Notes under the pieces: model-generated
Database searches by the model: none
Seen by the model: the letters and a program-made list of their open reading frames with translations, nothing else
What the model was told of the DNA's origin: nothing
From: Chondrus crispus
Taxonomy: Eukaryota; Rhodophyta; Florideophyceae; Gigartinales; Gigartinaceae
Reading direction: 5' to 3'
NCBI RefSeq assembly: GCF_000350225.1
Contig: NW_005179128.1
Coordinates: forward strand, 1-64,000
DNA: 64,000 nt
Position numbers and translations under genes: made by a program
Part shown: one piece after another, positions 51,549-62,990 of the stretch
Layout: the number at the start of each line of letters is the position of its first letter
Numbering within the stretch: position 1 is the first letter of the stretch

Positions 51549-54136
51549 TGTGTAACCGTCCATTCATAAAGTTAAAAATGGCTAAGTGGGTCGACCCCAA
51601 GATTCTTATGTAGCTGTAATCTGCTTAATCTCCCCATTCACACGGGCGAGGTTTTGTTACATAGATATGACTACAACGCGAGGAATTTTAAAAAACAATT
51701 CATTCATTGGCTGATGAAGATATTTTAGAAACCCTCAGGAAGTGGGAGAAAAAAGGTAAAACGTTTTTTTCAAGCACTGCCACAGCGCACAGTGATCCTC
51801 GCGCTACGTTCCTCTCGTTCCCCATCCCTTAGGTCCCTTACCGCATTCAACGCTCCTCTTTCCATTCTATGCCCCTCTACCCCTGCTGTCGGCATGTCCG
51901 GTGAGCAACAAGACCCATTCGGACTTGAGTCAATGCAAGAAACGGACCTACGGTGCACAACGACAGATAGCATTGAACAACAGCTAGATGTCACTCGTCC
52001 CGTTGCCGATGCTGAGTCCCTCCTCGCAGATGTTAATGGACAGTCCGTTCCGCAGCCAAGCCTTACACTACTTTCGCAGTCCTTGACGCCTGCGGCAAAG
52101 TTAAATGCAAAGACGCACTACGACAAGGCTATGATGCAGTGTATTTGTGAAAATAAATGTGTGGATAAACTTGATGATGCAGAAGACTTAGCGTACTCAT
52201 TTGTGTCGCTAAAAGACTCAGACAGGCTAAGTATTGTTAGGTCGATGTTTTTAGCCCTCACCTCAGCAGCCAACAGCCAAAATGAGTTATGTGAATGGCT
52301 GCCAGGTCACGCCGCAAAGCGCAAAGCTAAGAGGTGTCGCACGGATACGGCCGGTAACACATCAACAGTTTACTGTCTGCTCGGTAAACGGATTTGCCGA
52401 CATGCATTTAGCGCGATTGTCCAACTTCATTTCGTGACTATCAACAAGCGTGCAAGTGAGGTATCCAGTAACCGCAGCATTGGACCTTACACAACTTTAA
52501 GGTCTGAAGGGCAGAATGGGAGGCGCTCCTTGCAAACTATAGTTGCTATTGGCTTTCTGCGACGGTATGGTGATTTGCATGCACTGGCATGCCGGACGGG
52601 GCGTGGCTCATCCTATGAGCAACCAGTGCAATGGTGGCCATGTGACACTATTAAGAAGCTTGTTTATGATGCTTATGTCGCGAACTGGTCAGAAATCATG
52701 GACTTTGTTTTTGTCGACGTCTGGCTCCCCAGTACGTCCAGAAAAGCGGCTAAGCAAAGACGGCTTTGGCAAGGTTTGGAATCAACACATCCCTAGATTA
52801 CGCATTCTAAAAAACGGAAGTGACTTCTGCGACCTGTGTACTCAACTGAAGAATACTGCTGAAACCCTACAGGATCCCAATGCTAAAGACGCGGTTTTAC
52901 AGGCACGGGAGACGCACCGGCAGGAGGCTTTTGTTGAATTCAGACGATACCGCAGTCTGCACATGAGGCAAAACAAAGCCCATCGGGAGATTTTATTCAC
53001 CTCGTGTTCGACTTTGCCGAAAAGATCCTTCTCCCCTCTTTGCTTCGACAGCCCGGTCAACTGCATTTTGTCACCGAGCTTAAATTTGATTTCTTTGGGG
53101 TGGCGTGTAGCAACATCAATCGAACCTACATCTTTGGCCTTCCAGAGGGGCATTGGCCAATGAACAAGACATGCAACGAAGTCGCTTCTATGTTAGATCA
53201 TGCAATTGCATTGCAACGTCAGCCGGGTTCAGTTTGTGCAAGTGTTAGCAAACTAGTTTTGCATGCAGATAACTGCGCTGGCCAGAACAAAATCCAATTC
53301 ATGCTTTACTACCTGGCGTGGCATGTCTGTTTTGGTTTCGAGACTGAAATTGAGCTGAACTTTCTAGTCGCCGGTCACACTAAGAATCAGTGTGACGGTG
53401 CATTTTGCCACGTGAAACGAGCACTAAAACAAGCGGATGTACTCTGCCCGCAGGATATGATGGGGGTAATAGAGAGAAGTGCGAGTACCAATGAAGGTGT
53501 TTACTCTGTTGATGTTCCATGGTTTGATTGGAAGGAGTTTCTAACAGGCTTGTTCAAGACTCCTACGTCGTTTCGTATTAGCAAGTATCACGTGTTTTAC
53601 GTTCAGAAACGCAGAACCTGGTATTTTGAAAGTCAAAGAGCTTACAAGCACGGGTGACTTTTCCGACTATTGACTCTTCAAGAGAACCGTAACGGAGGCA
53701 TTAGTGATGCAGAAGACTACCGTAGCTTTGCACAATCCAGCTTTAGTTCTTAGTCCGACGCCTCTAGAACTAGTACCTTCGCCGCGGGAGCACACCAGAA
53801 GGGGCTATCTTGAGAGGAATATATGCCAAAGGTATTATGAGGGCAACCAACGTTTTGCTGAGGATTACTTTGGCAATGGAAAGGAGAAATAGGTAGCAAA
53901 AGACTGTATGTTCATTGATTAAAGAAGGTGAACCAGCTGTTCTGTACTGTGCGAGGCAAGTTCGGGCGCATCTCTGAATCTATTGGTCGGATTAACAAAC
54001 GGATTGGGGCATCTAAAAGCTCTCGAGATTCTTAAAAAGAAAGGGGGTTTCTTGTTTTTTCGTTAAAAACGGTTTTGGCCATTTGTCCGAATCAATTTTT
54101 TAGCCAGTTTTAATTTTATGAATGGACGGTTACACA
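51549..54136 (+). mobile_element. DNA transposon with DUF7869-type DDE transposase and 37-bp terminal inverted repeats
   Basis: Ends begin TGTGTAACCGTCCATTCATA and continue to GGCTAA on both sides with two or three mismatches over about 37 bases. The transposase starts at 51894 (MSGEQQDPFGLES). The first frame runs to 52796 with CRHAFSAIVQLHFVTINKRA. A second frame has HIPRLRILKNGSDFCDLCTQ. The third (53004-53657) has HLVFDFAEK, QPGQLHFVTELKFDFFGVAC, LVLHADNCAGQNKIQFMLYY and LNFLVAGHTKNQCDGAFCHV, which are the catalytic blocks of the DUF7869 family. Two frame changes, so probably inactive. It is inserted in a minus-strand ORF, in the opposite orientation. Confidence 0.82.
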
Positions 54137-54824
54137 TTTTTGCCTCATGAGAATCAGCACCATCCAGGCTTCGAAGGAATTTTTCGCATACTGCCGCATA
54201 CATGGTCGTTCAAGCACGCGGTCACGCGCGCGCTTCATGTCGTCGTACATCGCTAAAAAGGCATCCATCATCGACATTTTGCCGTACAATTCTGGGACTT
54301 CCGCTCTCAGTACCTCATCTGTTTTCCTCTTGTGGTATTCGTTACGCTCTCGAAAGCTCATTCCGTCATCAAAGAGATCAAATCTTTGTTCTGAATCATT
54401 TGGCAGTTTGCGTTATGCATTTTGGCAAAAGTGTCAAATACTCTGCCACATTTGGATTCCTCATCGTGTCCTTGGCACAGTTTCCGGCGATTCGTGATCG
54501 TGGACCTTTGCGTCTTGGCTTGTGCATCACCGGAGGTGTTCCATGAATGCGCGGAGGGGGATATTTTTCAGACGGCTGGAGGTGTCCGGGATTACTCATT
54601 GTGATTGCAAGTTGGACGTTCCGGAGACTGTGAAGGGGGTCACAGATTGACCCCCGTTTTATTAATACAGTGCAATTGGCGAGGAGAGTGGAATGTGGGA
54701 CCACATCCTGCTGCAAGGGAGCCGTTGGATCAAGTTTGCACAGGGTGGCGCACTGTTGGTGCGGGGCGTGGGATCGCGAGAAAGGAAACTGTGATAAAGT
54801 AAGGGAACACAGCATTTTACGCAT
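54116..54824 (-). pseudogene. Upstream part of the ORF split by the DUF7869-type element
   Basis: Frames 54396-54824 and 54116-54361 join by a one-base frame change near 54400. A likely start is MSNPGHLQPSEKYPPPRIHG; it continues RRKGPRSRIAGNCAKDTMRN and FDLFDDGMSFRERNEYHKRK to WMVLILMRQK at the insertion boundary. No known domain. The insertion point falls inside a KRKR-rich region that resumes at 51547. Confidence 0.5.
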
Positions 54825-54958
54825 CGCAACACGGTTTTATATGCTCAAATTTTACCGAAGCGAAAACATGTGCTCTGCTCATCAAGTTGGTAAGACCGGT
54901 ACGTGATATTTGTGCACTCACTTGCCAAAACCTCTAATTCACTCTGATTACCTAGTTA

Positions 54959-57900
54959 ATGTACACGAGATATCATGCATATATTGGTTCTAACATTTCA
55001 CTTCTCCAAGTCTTTATGATGTTGGTGTTCCTCACACCCTCACCCACCTGGACAGAATACCGCCAGTGGAAACCGATGGCGGAAAAATATAGTTGCCTTG
55101 CTAAATACAACTGTCCGTGTCGCCCACCGGGAAGGCAGGTGGGAAAGACTACTGGTCGCAGACATTTAGCGTTGGCAAAGAGCAACGAAGGAAGTTTTCT
55201 GCTCTTGGTTTACTTCAGCTTGGTCCGAAATATTCTAAAGAAGCTTCTGGTGAACAGAAAAGAGCACGACTCCCTCTTTATAGACTATGAGATGCAAAGA
55301 GATAGCCCTTTCGGAGATAGTGGCAAGGTGCGCGTGTGTGACTGTGCTGATGGCCGCCGTCTTTTCCTCCGAGTGGGAGGCGATTCCCCTCCATATGCAC
55401 ATGTGTCGCCCAACAGTGCTGCAGGTGCAATTGGACAGAACCATCGGATACAAATAGGGTTCTTTGTTCGCCATCTCTGCGCTCGGGAGGGTATGATTTT
55501 CGCGTGCAAAAAGACGTTGGACGCCTTTATGGATTGGATGGTGAGGTGCGTGTTTGTGGGAGAGAGTGAGTTTGGGATTGTCGGGATCAGGGACGGTTCA
55601 TTTATTCACTACCGCACACAGCGCCAGAACGACAACTTGAGTGCTTCACTCATTTTTCAAAGTTTTCACAAAGCGTCGTTGTGATGTATTTTCGCTTCGG
55701 AGAGCAAAAAGCAGCTTTCCGCTTTGCCATGGCAACACAACCAGGTATGGCTCATTTCACAGTCACAGACACCAGAGCAATCCGTCATACCCCCTTTCCG
55801 AGCCCCTAAGGTATCTGTCATGTCTATTAACTTCGCTTTTATGCCTTCACGCATGACATTGGAAGTGAGTCGTCAACCACCGATGAATACAAGGTATATA
55901 TGTCTTGCATCATGCAATTCCACATGTCGACCACCTGGGAAGGGTGTAGGCAAAACGACAGTAAGGAAGCATTGCGCCCTGGCGAATGAAAAACGAATGC
56001 TGTACCCTGAGATAGGCGTGCTGCAGCTTGGTACTCGCTTTTCAATTGATGAATCCAAGCGGCAGAAGAATGAGCATGATCGACTATATGCCGAATATGA
56101 TTTCAAGCTGGATAGTTTCCGGGGGAATAATTTTGGTCGGAGCGAGACACCATGTCCATGAGCATTACGAGCACGGGGGTTTCATTTTACGGATAGGTGA
56201 CTACTCTCCCCCTGTATCCCATTTCATTGAGACGGGCTATATCGCGCGGTCCCGCATACGACGAGAAACGTGCGGCATTGATGAGAGCTCGGTTGGATCC
56301 GAACATGTCCATCCACCGGCCCATCCTGGTTACAGTGCACAGAACATTGCAGCCCCAATGAATGAATCGGGCGGCAGCAGGAGCGATTATCTCACTCAAC
56401 AAGAGAAAGAACCGCTTCGAGCACGAGAAACAGCGCATCGTGATGAAAAACTGTTACCGATCGAAATTGAGCAGTCAGTAATCGATGCGGGCAACGGCGA
56501 TAATGTTCCATCCAGATTTACACATGGGCTAATGGGATCAAGCAATGAGGTCACAGAATACGAAGGAGATCTCGTAGACGAACCAGCCGAATCGTTGACT
56601 GATCTTGGCAATGAATCAGGTCCTTCTGACAGCATGAAGGAAGCTCTGTAGATGTTCCTCATGGTACTATCGACTTTGAGAAACATTATTTGGGGTTCAA
56701 GGCGTTCGACCGAAAGGACAGCGATGTTTCTTTTGAGGAGTTCGAGGATGGAAGATGGAGAAGTGATGACGATGCGAGTGTAGGGCAGTCGGTGGCTTCG
56801 GGCTTTACAGATGATTGAAGAGCTAACTGGAAGATGAACAGCTTGGTGACGTTTATGGACTGGAGCACGAAAGCTAAAAGATGGATCCTACTTGCGGTCA
56901 CCTGCGCCCTTCCCAGTACCGTTATGAAACAAATATTACGGAAAATTAGGGCGCCATACTCCGTCTGGGCAACTGTCAAGGAGAACTTGCGCAAGTACTC
57001 AAGGCTTCGCACGATCAAGTTTCCATGTTGTCGAAAGCACATGATACTCCGATTTCTTCCTGCCTCTTCTGATGGGGAACCAGAACTCCAGCAGTGCCCG
57101 AAATGCTAAAGGAGAAGGTAAAGTCCTTTGATTGATTTCTTCGAGTATATCGCATTAAAACCTCGCCTGAAGCATTGGTTAAAGTCGAAGAACACTTGTG
57201 AGATACTCTATAAATATCTTCACACGAGTGCCTTCAATTTGGAGAGGGAAGAAGGTTGTTACAAGTACTACTACGACGGATCTCTGTTCAAGGACATTGT
57301 GAGGAAGCGAGAAGATTGGACGCCGTGAGATGGGATATATTTATCTCAGTCTCTTGTGACGGATTCCAAACGTTCCAAAACGCGAGGTACGATTGTTGAC
57401 CCGTAGTCGCAATCCTCGAGAATCTCCCTCCAGATGCCCGGTTCCTGTTACGCAACACTGTTCCCCTCGGAGTCATTAAGGGGCCTAGTGAGGTTATCAG
57501 GTTGGATTCCTTTCTGACACCACTTGTACAAGAGGTGAATTCATTGAATTCTAATGGTGGGACAAAGTTCGAGTTTTGGGACGGGACAGTAAGGAGGGTT
57601 CAGGTGCACATCTTGTTCATGAAGGCAGATGCCCCGCTATAATAAAACGCAGTGGAACTACGGGAGTCAATGGTGTGTTCCCATGTCGATTTTGTGCCAT
57701 GTCGGGAACGAAGGCAGAGGAGTGTACGCACAACTACTACCCCTCTGCATGGTGAGTTCAAGATGAGGAAAGTGGACGTTGGCGCATGGAGCGGAATTTA
57801 TACCGTACTGCCTTGCCATTGCGCAGAATGCAAGATGTGCAGCAGGTCTGGAGAAAGCACGAAACGCTGCGAAGCCAGAATGCAAAGACGTTATTGGCCA

Positions 57901-59400
57901 AGTCTACAGGCATCAAACCACGCACCGCCGTGTTCGACCTACCCTCGATTGTTCTATTCACTTCGTTCCCGATTAACTTGATGAATATGGTTATGAATCT
58001 GATGAAGGACTTGATGGGGTTCTGGAAGGGGGCCATATGTGTGCGTTTAGGAAAGAGGGAGGCTCACTCGTTTATGACGACTTTGTCGTAAATGAAAAGG
58101 GCTGGGAAATGATGGCCAAGGAGATGAAGGCCATCGGGTTTGGAACTTCTCAAGATGTGGTTGGTGTACGTCCGCGTCCTACAAGTGAGTACAAAAATTG
58201 GAAAGCGGCAGAGTGTAAGGCGTTCATCCTATGGTACTCTCCAATTGTACTTCAAGGGCACCTGCCCGCCCGGTACATGAAGGGTGTAGAAACGTTTTCG
58301 CGTTGATGGAACTATGCCACAGTATTTCGCTCACGGAAGATGACGTTCTAGAAATCGAGTCACTCTCTCACATTTTATGAACACTTTGAGAAAGAGTACT
58401 ATCGCTTTGAAAGGGCGCGCGTTTGCATATGCAAAGCTCAGTTGCATTACATCCGGCACCTTGCAGAAAATGTGCGCCTCTGCGCCCCATTGGTGAACTC
58501 AAGCCAGTTCTGGATGGAACGCTTCCTCGGCTTCATTAAGCACGGGCTACATGCAACCGTTAGAGCGGCGGAATCTCTGACAGAGAACACAAAGCTGGGA
58601 GAGTCGTGTAAATTGATGTTTGGCGAACATATTTCGAATCACAGGTGGGATACAATACAGATGAAGAGGTTAATGAGGAGGGGGACGACGGAGATGCCGG
58701 TGGTAGTGCTGGTGAGGAAGTAGTACGGGAGTTTCGGGGGGTGACGCTGTTATCCCCGATGCGAGAATGGAGGATGAGTTCGGCGCCGGTTCGCCATCTC
58801 AAGATACGTGGTTTACTCGTTAACTACATCGTGCGCGCCAGACCCCACCTCTCCAGTGCGCAAGCCGAAAGGGCCGTGTGTTCAAATTTCTTTTACCCAC
58901 ACGGCCGAATTCAAGTGAAATATGGAGGGGAATGCTTAGATATTGGGAGCATGATGCTGAAGCGCCGTAACAGACGTCGAAGGGACTACTTCATCGCAGG
59001 CCAGTTCGGAGGGACCGGCAGTGCAAGGGATGTGTACTATGGGAAGGTGATATTTTTTGTGGACTACACGTTTGAGTTTGATGATGAAGAAGATGTTCGG
59101 GCGATGCTTTTCGTTGCCGATTGAGCAAAGACGCTGCAGAAGAACGCGAATGGACAGGTTTACTCACCAGCAAGGGGATCTCATTTGTTTGGGGACGTAA
59201 GTGTGGAGGACGTGAATATCATTACGAGCAGCATTGGCCTTGTTGAGCATGCCAACCCACAAACAGGAGTGAGGGCTACTTTTTTCATTGATGCCCACCG
59301 CCGAGCGCAAAGATTACTCGATCGCGGGCAATTCGCCCGGGATGGGCACGATATGGTTATCCATGGTCTAGGGTAGTGAAGGTGAACTCTTGCAGCACGA
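54959..59400 (+). mobile_element. En/Spm (CACTA)-like transposon relic with TNP2-type transposase
   Basis: Broken pieces of a Transposase_21/TNP2 protein in order on the + strand. About 57660-57760: NGVFPCRFCAMSGTKAEECT. 57786-58091: KTLLAKSTGIKPRTAVFDLP then FTSFPINLMNMVMNLMKDLM with a final FWKG. 58180-58306: NWKAAECKAFILWYSPIVLQ then GHLPARYM. 58442-58723: LHYIRHLAENVRLCAPLVNS-type block with FWMERFLGFIKHGL. 58645-59124: a C-terminal domain with FFYPHGRIQVKYGG. Upstream frames (54959-56651) are accessory sequence; two of them share a repeat (RPPGKGVGKTT / CRPPGRQVGKTT), an internal duplication. Many stops and frame changes; old. CACTA termini were not identified. Confidence 0.7.
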
Positions 59401-59499
59401 GCATGAGCACGAGCCTCGTGCTCCATCAGGGTGGATGTGAAATGGTACATCATAGTACGCCACACATTTTTCGGTACTGATTACAGTAGTGAACTGTAA

Positions 59500-62085
59500 A
59501 GCTGATTATTGATGATGATACATCAATGACAATTCCATGTAGCTACAGTGTCATATCATAAAGAGAGGTGCCAGCTCGGAACATGGATTTGTCTCCTGAC
59601 ACCGGTAGCACCAGTGATTGCCGTCCCTTCCGTACTCCATATGAGTATAACAGAACGACCCCCATGCCCCCATCTGGCAGGTCCAAAAGCTCATGTTAGG
59701 ACCGCCCCTGGACCATAGGGCAAGGTGAGTGGACTGCCCTGCGACTGTGCACGGACAATTCGTGGACTCGCCGCGGACTGTACGTTACAGGCGTCCACCA
59801 CACGGGATATTGTTGTCCGTCAGCAGTCCACCAATGCTCCGCGCACAGTCCACCTACCGGTCCTGCGCCCTGTCCATCCCCAGTCCACCTGTGAACATAG
59901 ACTTTACTAGTGTCAACGAGACTGAGGGTTCCTCCTCCCTCTCGCGGAGACCCTCCATCACCCGCCGTAAATTGGCGACATAACCCCGGTCCGCCTCCGC
60001 CCTGTACGCCCACGTGTCGAGGCCCCACGATCGCGGGACTAACTGATCGCACGGCGTACGACGATTGCGCTGCCGGAGAAACTCACGAACGCTTCACACG
60101 ACTCGGCTTCCGTCCGCCGAAACTCGGGACGTAATAATTCCCTCTCCACGACCAATCGGTTGGTAAAATCGCGGGAGAACACGGCTTGTAAACTAAGGCC
60201 ACCCGGGAGCTCGCCCGACGCTGTGGCGTACGTACGGATTAGCTCCGGATCTCGCCAACCCTCCGCCGAGAGGAAGGGAGCCCTCTCGAACAGTAGGGGG
60301 GCGTCGCTCATGGTTCACCCCCACAACTCGCTCGGTCGAGGCCACACTCTGCCATCTTGGGCGTACATCCCTGCGTACATGGCGCACTGCATCGGACACT
60401 CGCTGACTATACTCGCCGGCTACACTCGCGATGCGTACGCACGCGCTCACCCCCCCCGTAATCGGAACATCTTCTGCTCAGTCGACGGGTCATATCGGGC
60501 TTAGACCCGGGATGCTGTACGCCACTTGGCTGACACCGGTTCGGTCATAGACCCGGGATACTGTAAGCCACTTGGCGGAAACCAGTTCGGCCATCGACCC
60601 GGGGTACTGTACGCCACTTGGCGGAAAGCACTTCGGGCATCTACCTGAGAAACTGTACGCCACTTGGCAGAAAGTATTTTGGGCATCTACCCGGGATACG
60701 GTACGCCACTTAGCGGAAATCATTTCGGTCATCGACCCGTGTACTGTACCCATACTTAGCGAAATCGCCGGGAATTACAGTTGGCCAGGACGCGCTACTC
60801 TGAGAGGGGGGCCATGTATTGAATTGAACCGTCTATATTAATCGCGGGTATACCACGTGTAATTGTGTACATCTACTACCTGGAATCGTGTAAGTACCCA
60901 CCCAGGCATGGCCGGGGGTAAGCCCTGTCCAAGTACGGACAGTCTGTTACTCCATGTGTATGCGTGTCGATCCCTACGTGTATGCATGTATCCTAAACCT
61001 ATACAGGGGGTATTGCGTACTGTGCAGCGCTGGTGCTGATACGCCGGTATTTATTACCATGATTTAATTTATTTTTATTATTAATCCTTATTATTATTAC
61101 GACGTCGACTACTATGTAATCGACGCTCGACCCTAAGTAAAGAGGGCTCGAAGCCTTGGGTTCTTTTCCTAAGCTTCTGGAATCGGTAGTAGCCTCGCGC
61201 CAGTATAGCACAAGCCGTGCTACGCTACGCGAGCCCATCTGCGACCGCGAGACCCCACCGCTCTACCGCGCGCGCTGCTACCGAGGATACTAACCGCTCT
61301 ACCGCGGGAGACGTGCCTACCGCTCTGCCCCGTCTGGGCGATCCCTTGTTCTAACCTTCCTCTTTGCTACCTACTGCGCCGATCGCGTCCGGCCCCCGTT
61401 GCCAGTTATCACCGGGTGGTCTCCCGTTACAACCCGCGTTCCGAACACGCGTGCTCTGCCCTGTGGTTATACAACGCGACCCCAGTGCACGACACTATAC
61501 ATGGGTTACAGAGAGCAATATGGCGTACGGGAATTCTGCGTGGTGCAGATGCGCTTTCAGGAGCTGTAGTGAGACTTAAAAATGGGCTTCCGCAGTACAA
61601 TACTGGTATCTTCGGAACCTGCGGTAGAAGCCCTACCAACTGGCACATGCCATCATGGCTGTTGTTCTGTGGCAAGACAAGGAAGAGAGATTTAAAATAT
61701 GGGGCACAGACGCCAGTGCCCCGTAAAAACTTCGAGGTTAGCACAGTTGGAAGGGGACCACCAAACATGCCAATCATATGCCAAGCCAACAATATCAGTA
61801 TGTAAACAACCAAATGACTGTAAAGTTGGATGGTGACAGCCAAAATGGTCACAGTTCAGTTAAATCATCGCTGGTAAACTTCACACCAAGCAGTGCCACA
61901 CGTCTAGAGTAAAGTGGGAACTAGAGATAGACTTTGAAGAAATCCCGCCTCTTTTGGAAACATGCCGACCATTGCGCATTTACACGCCAATTGCCCAAGC
62001 AACCTCCAGATGGTACTCTCTTTTCATCTCCTTCGTCACCAAAGCTTCCCTTTCAGCTCCCCTCCTGCCCTTCTGAGGCATATCA
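59500..62085. other. Repeat-rich stretch without a supported gene
   Basis: 59700-59900 is dense in GTGGACT/AGTCCAC words in both orientations. 60504-60765 is a 46-bp tandem repeat. 61210-61350 repeats ACCGCTCTACCGCG, complementary to a tRNA D-arm-like GGTAGAGCGGTTAG. 61420-62080 has only short frames with no recognised domain. Confidence 0.5.
60504..60765 (+). repeat. 46-bp tandem repeat, five full units and part of a sixth
   Basis: The unit begins GACCCGGGATACTGTACGCC and continues with ACTTGGCGGAAA and TTCGG-CATC. Units differ by several substitutions, and period 46 is kept over the first five. The array is contiguous with no unique spacers, so it is a minisatellite. Confidence 0.85.
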
Positions 62086-62990
62086 ATGCCCGCAATCACA
62101 CAATCACAGGCAGCTACTGCCCATCAGCTACTTGTAAATGCCGCAGTTAAGAAAAACAACGACGTCAGTTGCTACGAAGCAAGCGATTCTGTAGAAAGAG
62201 ATGAAGGAGTTGACTCCTAATCGTCCACGTTTGACAGGTTCTACGAGCAGGGAAGCGTCACGTGCAATTTTTGAGATGCTGATTTTGATTCTACGCAATT
62301 CGTCGGCATTTTTCGCTTTGAGGAAATGATAGTGGCACACTACAGCACCGGCCGCGGTCGAAATTCAGTGCACACTCGGAAGGATGTCTTGTTCATGGCA
62401 TTACGTTTTATGAAGCACGGTAGTCATTCGGACGTACTCGCTAAGTGTTTGGTCTAGAAGGTCGACCATTTGAGATTCTCATAATGAAGTTCGTTGATAT
62501 TATCTCACTCCCAGTGTACCAGCATTATTTTGAAGCATAAGCCGGGAAATGGACGAATAATAAACTGTATGAGGGCCGCTAAAAGTTTGAACACTGTCCC
62601 ATGGCTCTATATGCTACTGATGTAACTATCCGGCCAATCTTTCGCCCGAGTCGAAGTGTGGAAGAGGGCAAAAATATTTTGGGTGAAAACACAAGCTGTA
62701 CGGCCACAAACTTTGTGGCCGTACAGCTTGTGTTTTCACTTCAACTTTAAGTTGAAGTCTCGGTTTTTCCGAATGGGCTTGCCCTTGTTGCAGTGATCAT
62801 GAACCAGGATCAGTTTCGAGCCTTACACTGTTTCAGCGCATGCAATATATCCACACAAAACAACTTAAGAAAACACGGGGTGACATGGACTATGAAGAAG
62901 ATGGGCCCTTTGTACACATGGCTGTTCAAAGGCGCACAGAAATAATAACACTGTTTGGCATCTTCCGGTTCAGAGTGAACCATATATGTC
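62086..62990 (+). mobile_element. PIF/Harbinger-like transposase relic, copy C (same family as copies A and B)
   Basis: The start MPAITQSQAATAHQLLVNAA parallels copy A. TQFVGIFRFEEMIVAHYSTG and RGRNSVHTRKDVLFMALRFM, KHGSHSDVLAKCL, YATDVTIRPIFRPS and KHKLYGHK follow, with several stops and frame changes. At 62683-62758 the sequence between KHKLYGHK and VEVSVFPNGLALVAVIM is interrupted by two back-to-back palindromes. The end is lost near 62990. It lies on the opposite strand and 21 kb from copies A and B. Confidence 0.75.
62683..62758. repeat. Two adjacent perfect palindromes (57 bp and 21 bp) inside transposase copy C
   Basis: 62683-62739 is palindromic about 62711 (outer end GTGAAAACACAAGCTG). 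62738-62758 is palindromic about 62748 (ACTTCAACTT and complement). Coding homology resumes seamlessly outside, so the inner ~38 bases are the complement of the left flank followed by the complement of the right flank. Confidence 0.9.

Noticed and set aside
60504-60765. Possible CRISPR array
   Set aside because: Units are contiguous with no spacers, and the host is a eukaryote.
41700-62000. LTR retrotransposon or virus-like element
   Set aside because: No reverse transcriptase, integrase, capsid or protease motif and no long direct terminal repeats were seen; the mobile DNA is all of DDE-type DNA transposon families.
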